From Planctomycetota bacterium (GTDB taxonomy: Bacteria > Planctomycetota > Phycisphaerae > Sedimentisphaerales > Anaerohalosphaeraceae): 7,015 nucleotides of DNA. Below are positions 1 through 4,538 of this stretch, one piece after another (position 1 is the stretch's first letter; the number at the start of each line of letters is the position of its first letter). Under the pieces are notes generated by a model. It was not told the origin of the DNA, made no database searches, and saw only the letters and a program-made list of their open reading frames with translations. The DNA lies in assembly GCA_003644175.1 (NCBI GenBank), contig QNBS01000124.1, forward strand, positions 1-7,015, given 5' to 3'. The translations under genes were made by a program, and so were the position numbers.

Positions 1-3
1 CCC

Positions 4-44
4 CCTCTGTCATCCCGACCGAACCTCTGTCATCCCGACCGAAC
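4..44. repeat. Two tandem copies of a 20-bp unit
   Basis: Bases 4-23 and 24-43 are identical (unit begins CCTCTGTCATCCCGACC). The core GTCATCCCG returns in a variant form, GTCATTCCCG, at 64-73, where the palindromic repeat begins. The first copy starts near the window edge, so the array may continue to the left. There are no spacers, so it is not a CRISPR. It looks like intergenic dispersed-repeat DNA. Confidence 0.8.
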
Positions 45-63
45 GCCGGAAACGCCAACGATT

Positions 64-90
64 GTCATTCCCGCGCAAGCGGGAATCCAG
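64..90. repeat. Dispersed palindromic repeat, ATTCCC-N8-GGGAAT type
   Basis: An 8-bp perfect stem, ATTCCCGC (67-74) and GCGGGAAT (79-86), encloses a GCAA loop, which in RNA would be a stable GNRA-type tetraloop. The outer six bases of each arm match the pattern ATTCCC-N8-GGGAAT known from the dRS3 repeats of Neisseria. Similar sequences occur between genes in many bacteria. Whether this copy has a function cannot be seen here. Confidence 0.75.
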
Positions 91-103
91 AATAAAACAC
101 CAT

Positions 104-128
104 CGCGAAGCGATTCCACCGCTTTGCG
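104..128. repeat. Intergenic hairpin
   Basis: CGCGAAGCG (104-112) and CGCTTTGCG (120-128) form a 9-bp stem around a 7-base loop, perfect except for one position that can be a G-U wobble in RNA. There is no T-tract after it, so it is not an obvious terminator. It belongs to the same gene-free repeat-rich stretch as the 20-bp tandem repeat and the ATTCCC palindrome. I see no coding potential in 1-234. Confidence 0.5.
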
Positions 129-234
129 CTTAACACTTTGCATTTTGAACTGCCATTGCCACCCCCCGTCCATCCCCCCGCGCTGGCCGGTTTTATTCTC
201 GGACTAAAAACAAGGCACGATGTCGATTTCTCCG

Positions 235-261
235 CTGGAAACAACATTTTCCAGATTTTTT
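235..261 (+). terminator. Weak intrinsic terminator-like hairpin
   Basis: CTGGAAA (235-241) and TTTCCAG (248-254) pair around a 6-base loop and are followed by A and six Ts (256-261). The stem is perfect but has only three GC pairs, so it is weak. It lies just ahead of the toxin-antitoxin promoter and would separate that operon from any transcript arriving from the left. Confidence 0.4.
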
Positions 262-271
262 CAGATTTTGC

Positions 272-300
272 TTGAACACACGTACTGAATTTGCGATACT
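272..300 (+). promoter_or_regulatory. Promoter of the toxin-antitoxin operon
   Basis: TTGAAC (272-277) and GATACT (295-300) are separated by 17 bp, each matching the sigma70 consensus at four of six positions. A small inverted repeat, ACTA-TGTG-TAGT (298-309), overlaps the end of the -10 box and the probable transcription start. RelB/DinJ antitoxins usually bind palindromes at this place to repress their own operon, so this is a candidate operator; that role is inference. Confidence 0.55.
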
Positions 301-348
301 ATGTGTAGTCAGTGTAATGCAGATATAAGCTATTGGGAGACGAAGATC

Positions 349-609
349 ATGAGTAGTAAGGCGACGATTAATGCAAGAATAGACCCTGCAACTAAAGCAC
401 AGGCGTTGAACATATTGCACTCGTTAGGGCTGAACACAACGCAGGCAATATCTTTGTTTTTTAAGCAAATAATCTATACGAACGGCATCCCTTTTGAGCT
501 TAAACTTCCCAATGAAACCACTGTTGAGACTTTTCGTAAAACTGACTCTGCCCAGGACCTTCACAGGGTCTCCAGTGTTACCGAATTGGCTAAGGAACTC
601 AAAAGTTGA
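349..609 (+). CDS. RelB/DinJ-family antitoxin
   Basis: Antitoxin of a type II toxin-antitoxin pair, expected to bind and block the toxin encoded next to it and to repress the shared promoter. The 86-residue protein has the family layout: an N-terminal ribbon-helix-helix DNA-binding part (about residues 4-48; the strand KATINARIDP followed by helices with GLNTTQAISLFFKQI) and a charged C-terminal tail (about 55-86) that normally wraps the toxin. I chose ATG 349 because GGGAG (335-339) lies 9 bases upstream. An in-frame ATG at 301 has no such site and falls on the promoter. The stop overlaps the toxin start. Base composition is more AT-rich than the dcw genes, which fits horizontal transfer. 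Family assignment is by motif reading; the exact subfamily (RelB or DinJ) is open. Confidence 0.88.
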   Translation: MSSKATINARIDPATKAQALNILHSLGLNTTQAISLFFKQIIYTNGIPFELKLPNETTVETFRKTDSAQDLHRVSSVTELAKELKS

Positions 610-1346
610 AGCTCGTCTATAAGGGAAGGTTCAAGAAGGACTTTAAGCGAATGATGCGGCGCAACAAGGATGAGGCCAAACTGTTCGCCATTGTTGAGCA
701 ACTGATGACAGGCCGTCCTTTACCCGCAAAATACCACGACCACCCGCTTACGGGTAAATGGGCAAAGAGGCGCGACTGTCATATTGAACCGGATTGGCTA
801 TTGATTTATTCTGTCAAAGGAGAGGACCTGATACTGGAGCGAACAGGCTCGCAGCCAGTCGCCTTCATGGCCGCCCTTAACTCTCGGCAGCGTCTTGGCG
901 GGTCGCTTGTATTCCTGCATCTTTGTCTCGGGGATAATCGACGCCCTCGGGAAGGTCTCCGACGCTATGTCTTTTTGCCAGTGAGTCGAAGTCGCCTCGA
1001 CGCTCTCCGGCGCGCCGGGAGAGGGATCTGTCAAAAAGTATCGCCGGAGGCGATTCAAACACCCAATATGGAATTCGCCGCTGTGGACCCTTATTTTTCT
1101 TACGGCAAAAGACAAAACAGGCAAGGCCGAAACCACGAACCGAAAATAGTTCTTGTGAAGTATAAAGGAGTCTGTAAACTCAAAACCGTCTCCTCTCTTC
1201 CTTGTATTATGATCAGGATGACATATCATAACATATTGTCAGGCCGGAGGATAGGGCTCTGCAAGGCGCCCGGCCCGAGCGCCGAGCCTGATGGCTATAC
1301 AGCACCAACAGGCTGGATCAACCGGCTCTGTTCTTTCTGCTGGTAG
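606..1346 (+). CDS. YafQ/RelE-family toxin, C-terminus replaced by unrelated sequence
   Basis: Probable ribosome-dependent mRNA interferase. Residues 1-82 match the YafQ type, including DHPLTGKW (H46), the CHIEPDW block (H59, D62, W63) and the RTGS turn; these correspond to E. coli YafQ H50, H63 and D67. The TTG start overlaps the antitoxin stop (TTGA) and has AAGGAA at 592-597, 8 bases upstream, so translation is coupled. Members of the family normally end about 90 residues in, with a histidine right after RTG(S/T) (H87 in YafQ). Here residue 83 is Q and the frame stays open to 1346 with arginine-rich, low-quality sequence. I infer that an insertion or recombination near base 852 removed the last codons. 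A 246-residue toxin is unlikely. Loss of the histidine suggests reduced or lost activity, or the product may be a pseudogene. Confidence 0.72.
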   Translation: MKLVYKGRFKKDFKRMMRRNKDEAKLFAIVEQLMTGRPLPAKYHDHPLTGKWAKRRDCHIEPDWLLIYSVKGEDLILERTGSQPVAFMAALNSRQRLGGSLVFLHLCLGDNRRPREGLRRYVFLPVSRSRLDALRRAGRGICQKVSPEAIQTPNMEFAAVDPYFSYGKRQNRQGRNHEPKIVLVKYKGVCKLKTVSSLPCIMIRMTYHNILSGRRIGLCKAPGPSAEPDGYTAPTGWINRLCSFCW

Positions 1347-1484
1347 CCCGAAAGCGAAAAACGCAACTCTAAGAATTATTAGTATTCCCCTAACTTTGGG
1401 ACGATACCAAAATCTTTTTGGTTGCGGCTATGCCGCGCCAGGTCCTCGGTGGCAAAATAAATCCCCATCCCGGCCGATAAATAC
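853..1484. other. Gene-free region, probable inserted or recombined DNA
   Basis: I recognise no gene here. The toxin frame runs through it without family resemblance, and several short frames are open on the minus strand. What can be seen: a near-perfect palindrome at 1003-1023 (arms CTCTCCGGCG and CGCCGG-G-AGAG), a short hairpin at 1040-1054 (ATCGCC-GGA-GGCGAT), and a third at 1424-1436 (GCGGC-TAT-GCCGC). An imperfect stem with internal mismatches lies at about 1382-1407, followed by a short T-run (1415-1419). This density of small palindromes is typical of intergenic repeat elements. Confidence 0.5.
1003..1054. repeat. Pair of adjacent GC-rich hairpins
   Basis: The first (1003-1023) is a 10-bp inverted repeat with one unpaired G and almost no loop, so as DNA it could form a cruciform. 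The second (1040-1054) has a 6-bp stem and a 3-base loop. Both lie downstream of the point where the toxin loses its family sequence. No T-tract follows either, so they are not intrinsic terminators. Confidence 0.5.
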
Positions 1485-1513
1485 TTGCTTTTTCGGCCAA
1501 TATGTAGTATAAT
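1485..1513 (+). promoter_or_regulatory. Strong sigma70-like promoter with overlapping inverted repeat
   Basis: TTGCTT (1485-1490), a 17-bp spacer and a perfect TATAAT (1508-1513). An inverted repeat, GGCCGA (1472-1477) and TCGGCC (1493-1498), brackets the -35 box and could be an operator. Transcription would start near 1520 and run toward the GGGGGGAG site at 1551-1558 and the terminator at 1988-2020. No recognisable gene lies downstream before mraZ. Confidence 0.6.
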
Positions 1514-1550
1514 GCACCCTATAGTTGCCGACAATGCAACACCAAAAACA

Positions 1551-1570
1551 GGGGGGAGTAAAAAACCGTG
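1551..1570 (+). promoter_or_regulatory. Strong ribosome binding site with GTG start but no recognisable gene
   Basis: GGGGGGAG (1551-1558) lies 9 bases before GTG 1568, an almost ideal initiation site directly behind the 1485-1513 promoter. The frame it opens is uninterrupted to 2044 but soon enters repeat sequence (about 1593-1690) and reads through a terminator hairpin at its end. The predicted 158 residues resemble no protein I know. This may be the remaining 5' end of a gene whose body was replaced by repeat DNA. Confidence 0.4.
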
Positions 1571-1592
1571 CCTACGCACCCGTCACATCACG

Positions 1593-1690
1593 TTTCGAGC
1601 GTGGCATTTCGAATTTCGTGCTTGTCTGGGATTTCGAGCTTAGGATTTAGGATTCCCCCCCCCATTTACGCAAAACAAACCCAATTTGCA
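1593..1690. repeat. Degenerate TTTCGA/AGGATTT repeat joined to a YAKQTQF-type element
   Basis: TTTCGAGC occurs at 1593-1600 and 1632-1639, with related ATTTCGA and AATTTCG units between and two AGGATTT-like units at 1642-1654. A run of nine Cs (1655-1663) follows, then an A-rich block whose three forward frames read YAKQTQF, FTQNKPN and LRKTNPI. From memory, these three peptide strings recur together as translated intergenic repeats in planctomycete genomes. That association is recollection and needs a search. Positions 1691-1832 beyond it hold no gene I can support. Confidence 0.5.
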
Positions 1691-1832
1691 CTACGGCGGA
1701 CCTGTGGAAGACCAAAAAATGTCGAAGCGAAATGGAAATCCCGAAGGGAGTTTACCCGCCGAAGGAGGGCCCGTGGCGGATTGAAGCGAACTGGCAAGAG
1801 TATAGATAGGAACAGCACTATTGCAGGATCTC

Positions 1833-1862
1833 TTGAATTCTCTTGTTTGGGCGAGTTATCAT
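1833..1862 (+). promoter_or_regulatory. Possible promoter of a small RNA
   Basis: TTGAAT (1833-1838) and TATCAT (1857-1862) with an 18-bp spacer; the boxes match consensus at four and five of six positions. Transcription would start near 1869, at the foot of the first of three stem-loops. The spacing is slightly long and the boxes imperfect, so the upstream promoter at 1485-1513 could instead drive the same RNA. Confidence 0.4.
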
Positions 1863-1866
1863 CACC

Positions 1867-2020
1867 CTGTGAGAATTTTCTCTCTTCGTCCTATAACCCA
1901 CCGGCAACTCACAGCCACTATATACCTGCCACCCTTTCCTCAAGTCACAAGATGTTGGGGTGGCAACGGCAAAATAAAAGAGCCTGCGTGTCGCGTAATG
2001 TGGCGACACCGTTTTTTTTT
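1867..2020 (+). ncRNA. Candidate small non-coding RNA of about 150 nt
   Basis: Three stem-loops in series end in an intrinsic terminator. The first pairs CTGTGAG (1867-1873) with CTCACAG (1908-1914). The second pairs TGCCACCC (1927-1934) with GGGTGGCA (1958-1965). The third is the terminator stem (1988-2009) with its T-run. All paired arms are perfect. A promoter-like pair lies directly upstream and no plausible reading frame is contained. It sits just before the mraZ promoter, so it could be an independent small RNA or the 3' part of a longer transcript from 1520. I do not recognise a known RNA family, and no riboswitch core is evident to me. Without covariation data the structure is only a reading of one sequence. 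Confidence 0.4.
1988..2020 (+). terminator. Intrinsic terminator upstream of mraZ
   Basis: A perfect 7-bp stem, GTGTCGC (1988-1994) and GCGACAC (2003-2009), has an 8-base loop and is followed after two bases by nine consecutive Ts (2012-2020). This is a textbook Rho-independent terminator on the + strand. It insulates the dcw operon from transcription arriving from the left and defines the 3' end of the unit that starts at 1485-1513 or 1833-1862. Confidence 0.8.
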
Positions 2021-2040
2021 GCAAAAAAATTGTTTTTATG

Positions 2041-2068
2041 TTGACGTGGTGGGAAAAAGTGGTATGAT
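2041..2068 (+). promoter_or_regulatory. Promoter of mraZ with putative MraZ operator
   Basis: TTGACG (2041-2046) and TATGAT (2063-2068) are 16 bp apart, each close to the sigma70 consensus. The spacer holds a direct repeat, GTGGG (2049-2053) and GTGGT (2059-2063), with a 10-bp period. E. coli MraZ is known to bind TGGG-type repeats separated by five bases at its own promoter and to repress it, and this arrangement fits. More TGGG words occur just downstream (2084-2087, 2091-2094) with different spacing. The leader would be only about 30 nt. Confidence 0.75.
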
Positions 2069-2103
2069 TTCCCATATATTGGTTGGGCAGTGGGGCAAGA
2101 ATC

Positions 2104-2583
2104 ATGCTGATGTTAACAGGCGAATACGAGCACACGCTGGATGACAAGAACAGATTGTTCATCTCCAACAAGCTGCGCAGCCAGATCGACGTTGAAGAAC
2201 ACGGAAGCTGTTTCTACCTTGTGATGGGAGCAAACGGTATTTTGTGTCTTTATCCCGAGAAATACTTTCAGCAAATCGCCCTCGCCGGTGCGCCAAGGAT
2301 GGCTGCTCCGGACGAAGCCGTCACTTTTGAACGGCTTAGTTTCGCCCTGGCCAGCAAGGTTGAGTTGGATCGGCAGGGGCGATTGCTGTTGGGGGAAAAA
2401 CTCCGAAAGCGGGCAAGGCTCGACAACACTCTTACGCTTGTCGGCGTCCGCGACCACATTGAGTTGTGGAATTCAGATGACTGGGAAAGGTACCTCCAGG
2501 ACAATCTCCCGCAGTTCCAGAATCAGATAATGCAGGCAAGGCAGACGGTCTTGCAAAAACAAAGCCGCCAACTGGATGTTTAA
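2104..2583 (+). CDS. mraZ: Transcriptional regulator MraZ
   Basis: DNA-binding regulator that is usually the first gene of the dcw cluster and controls its own operon. The protein has 159 residues, close to the usual 140-155, and shows the two-fold AbrB-like architecture: repeat one at about residues 4-55 (GEYEHTLDDKNRLFIS, then YLVMGANGILCLYP) and repeat two at about 82-130 (ASKVELDRQGRLLL, then TLTLVGVRDHIELW). The second repeat keeps the DxxGR signature (D89-R93); in the first the glycine is N16. The C-terminus (about 131-159) is a glutamine-rich helix. ATG 2104 is chosen because residues from there on match the family; GGGG at 2092-2095 is a fair ribosome binding site. An ATG at 2110 is an alternative, and the in-frame TTG at 2083 lies too near the transcription start. 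The small gene at 2597 follows after 13 bp. Confidence 0.95.
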   Translation: MLMLTGEYEHTLDDKNRLFISNKLRSQIDVEEHGSCFYLVMGANGILCLYPEKYFQQIALAGAPRMAAPDEAVTFERLSFALASKVELDRQGRLLLGEKLRKRARLDNTLTLVGVRDHIELWNSDDWERYLQDNLPQFQNQIMQARQTVLQKQSRQLDV

Positions 2584-2596
2584 GGAAGGGACGGAT

Positions 2597-2806
2597 ATGT
2601 TTACTTCGCAGTGCGATTACTTGAAAACCGTAAAAGAGAGCATCAACGGCGCAAGGCCGATCGACGAGGACACGCTGTCGTCCGTTGCGGTTCTTGCCGA
2701 GCGACTCGAAAGACTAAAAAAGACAAGCAGTCTATTTGCAGACGTTGCTTTTTCGGACGATGTACAGGAATTGGCCGACTGCGAACTGATCTCGGCGATA
2801 AGCTGA
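2597..2806 (+). CDS. Small protein of unknown function between mraZ and rsmH
   Basis: I do not recognise this 69-residue protein. It is acidic overall, has one cationic stretch in the middle (ERLERLKKTSS, about 36-45), no membrane segment and no signal peptide. Residues 26-43 are likely a helix with regular leucine and valine spacing, which could mediate dimer or partner contact. ATG 2597 is supported by the purine-rich AAGGAAGGG at 2582-2590, which overlaps the mraZ stop; this points to coupled translation. An in-frame ATG at 2576 inside mraZ lacks such a site. Canonical dcw clusters have rsmH directly after mraZ, so this is an extra gene. A role linked to division or to MraZ is only suggested by position. 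Confidence 0.7.
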   Translation: MFTSQCDYLKTVKESINGARPIDEDTLSSVAVLAERLERLKKTSSLFADVAFSDDVQELADCELISAIS

Positions 2807-2863
2807 AGGTCGGTCGTTATGTATTGCTGTTATGATCCGGACTGATGAATACCGACGCGGTGA

Positions 2864-3763
2864 ATGAACGAACATATACCGGTACTGATTGACATATTAG
2901 CCGAACGGATAAAGCTGCCCACGGATGGGACGGTTGTCGACGCGACCGTAGGACACGGAGGTCACAGCATGATGTTCGGCAAAGTTTTGGGCCCTGAAGG
3001 ATTGATTATCGGGATTGATACAGACCAGGAGTGCATCAAAAGGGCCCAAACGATCTTAGACAGCCTGCCCTGCAGGGTGATTCTTGTGCGGGAAAACTTC
3101 AGGAGGATCGCTGAAGTGGCCGCCCGGCAGGGAGTGGCGAAGGCTGATTTGATATTTGCGGATCTTGGTTTTTGTTCGTCGCAACTGGCAGACCGTCGTC
3201 TGGGTCTGAGTTTTCAGGAAAACCAGCCGCTGGACATGAGACTTGACGACAGGCTCGAGCGCACCGCCGCCGACATCGTCAACACCTTCGACGAGAAATC
3301 ATTAGCCGACATCATCTACAAGTATGGCCAGGACCGAGCCTCCCGGCGCATAGCCCGCTTCATCGTCCGAAACCGTATCGAGCGACGGATAGAGACGACA
3401 AGTCAGTTGGTTGCCGTCGTGTGCAAGGCGTCAGGTCAACCCGGTCGCAGCAGAAAGTCCCGAATACATCCGGCCACGAGAACTTTCCAGGCACTGCGAA
3501 TTGCCGTAAATGACGAACTCGAAGCACTGCAGGAGTTGCTCGCAGCAGGGCCAACACTACTGAAAAAAGGGGGGGTGATTGCGGTGATCAGTTTTCACAG
3601 CCTCGAGGACAGGATTGTCAAGACCGATTTCAGGGAAAACGCCGCAAGAGGAATTTATGAAATCCTGACCAAAAAGCCGATAATTGCTTCAAGGGACGAG
3701 ATTGACCGGAACCCGAGGGCCAGAAGCGCCAAATTGAGAATAGCACGGTGTAAAACAGATTAA
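2864..3763 (+). CDS. rsmH: 16S rRNA (cytosine(1402)-N(4))-methyltransferase RsmH
   Basis: S-adenosylmethionine-dependent enzyme (formerly MraW) that methylates the N4 of C1402 in the decoding site of 16S rRNA. All family blocks are present in 299 residues: HIPVL (4-8), the SAM-binding loop DATVGHGGHS (26-35), DTD (52-54), DLGFCSSQL (100-108; usually DLGVSSxQ), PLDMRLD (122-128), YGQDRASRRIAR (154-165), HPATRTFQALRIAVNDEL (202-219), VISFHSLEDRIVK (241-253) and RSAKLRIAR (287-295). Length is normal (about 300). An in-frame stop three bases upstream fixes the start at ATG 2864. No good ribosome binding site is visible; an 11-codon frame at 2832-2867 overlaps the start by ATGA. The LysM gene follows after 15 bp, so co-transcription is likely. 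Confidence 0.97.
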   Translation: MNEHIPVLIDILAERIKLPTDGTVVDATVGHGGHSMMFGKVLGPEGLIIGIDTDQECIKRAQTILDSLPCRVILVRENFRRIAEVAARQGVAKADLIFADLGFCSSQLADRRLGLSFQENQPLDMRLDDRLERTAADIVNTFDEKSLADIIYKYGQDRASRRIARFIVRNRIERRIETTSQLVAVVCKASGQPGRSRKSRIHPATRTFQALRIAVNDELEALQELLAAGPTLLKKGGVIAVISFHSLEDRIVKTDFRENAARGIYEILTKKPIIASRDEIDRNPRARSAKLRIARCKTD

Positions 3764-3778
3764 AACGGAATTTTGGAT

Positions 3779-4513
3779 ATGACCGCGGACGCGAAAGTCG
3801 GACTACTGCTTGGGCTCACTTTTATTGTCATCATAGCATTCCTTGTTAACGGTCTGCCGAATTTCTTCCAGACAAGAGAAACTCCCTCCGCCATTGACAC
3901 GTCCATCCCCGAACCGCAGCCAAACATTGTGATTCCAGCACCGGCAGGCTATGATGCGCAACTGGCCGATGCGCCGCCCTTGCGACAGGTCGACCCGCCG
4001 ACAGGGGCGACTTCCTTTCAAATCCCCTCTGCAGCCAGTCAGACACCTCCAGCTCCGACCACGAAAACGCCCGAACCTTCGCACAGGATTACGCGATACA
4101 AAGTCAGGAAGGGCGAATCCGTCATCAGGATCGCCGCGAAGGTCTACGGACCCGAAATCGGCATAAAATCGGCGACCATCGCGGCCATTGCCAAAGCAAA
4201 CAAGCTGCCGTCTCCGGACGTGATCCGGATCGGCCAGATACTCGAGATGCCCGATCTTTCCCGAACAGCTCAGCGAAGCGGCCTGTCGCCCATGAAGATT
4301 ATTGCAAAAGCCAAAGAAGCCGTAACGAACACCTTCAGCAGGAACAAGATCGTCGAGTACACCGTCAAGGACGGCGATTGCCTCTCGATAATTTCCGCCA
4401 AACACTTAGGCACATGCAAGCGAGTGGATGAAATACTCAGACTTAACAAGGATCGAATCGACAGCGCCGACGATATTGTTGCGGGCACGGTCCTGAAACT
4501 GCCCAGATTATAG
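3779..4513 (+). CDS. Membrane-anchored protein with two LysM domains
   Basis: Probable peptidoglycan-binding protein held in the cytoplasmic membrane. The 244 residues show a short N-terminus, one hydrophobic segment (about 7-26, GLLLGLTFIVIIAFLVNGL) and a proline-, alanine- and threonine-rich linker (about 34-104). Two LysM domains follow: residues 106-158 (RYKVRKGESVIRIAAKVYG ... IRIGQILEMP) and 192-243 (EYTVKDGDCLSIISAKHLG ... IVAGTVLKLP), separated by a basic spacer. LysM domains bind N-acetylglucosamine-containing glycans such as peptidoglycan. No enzymatic domain is present. ATG 3779 is preceded by ACGGA (3765-3769); an in-frame TTG at 3773 is possible. It lies between rsmH and the ftsL-like gene, where canonical dcw clusters have nothing, so a structural role at the division site is a reasonable but untested inference. 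Confidence 0.88.
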   Translation: MTADAKVGLLLGLTFIVIIAFLVNGLPNFFQTRETPSAIDTSIPEPQPNIVIPAPAGYDAQLADAPPLRQVDPPTGATSFQIPSAASQTPPAPTTKTPEPSHRITRYKVRKGESVIRIAAKVYGPEIGIKSATIAAIAKANKLPSPDVIRIGQILEMPDLSRTAQRSGLSPMKIIAKAKEAVTNTFSRNKIVEYTVKDGDCLSIISAKHLGTCKRVDEILRLNKDRIDSADDIVAGTVLKLPRL

Positions 4514-4538
4514 AAACCGTCGCGTCCGGCCGGAGATA

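Noticed and set aside
4..44. CRISPR-like array
   Set aside because: Only two copies, directly adjacent with no spacers and no cas gene in view.
798..1229. 143-codon minus-strand frame opposite the toxin tail
   Set aside because: It overlaps the well-supported toxin codons at its end, has no recognisable motif, and another minus frame (877-1062) looks at least as protein-like.
1732..1809. 25-codon frame with plausible residues (MEIPKGVYPPKEG...)
   Set aside because: No ribosome binding site. It is one of three open frames downstream of the repeat block and too short to separate from chance.
1867..2020. Riboswitch or attenuator controlling mraZ
   Set aside because: The terminator lies upstream of a separate, good mraZ promoter, so it would not control mraZ transcripts from 2041. 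I saw no known ligand-binding core and no competing antiterminator pairing.
1568..2044. 158-residue + strand frame with strong ribosome binding site
   Set aside because: It passes through repeat sequence, a predicted small RNA and a terminator, ending past the T-run in a lysine- and phenylalanine-rich tail. The composition is not protein-like. The start signals are reported separately, but I do not claim a gene.
1818..2171. 117-codon minus-strand frame across the mraZ promoter
   Set aside because: It overlaps the start of mraZ, the promoter and the terminator hairpin, and shows no family motif.
3803..4405. 200-codon minus-strand frame
   Set aside because: It lies wholly opposite the LysM gene. 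It is rich in arginine, glycine and cysteine, as expected for an antisense shadow of a GC-rich gene.
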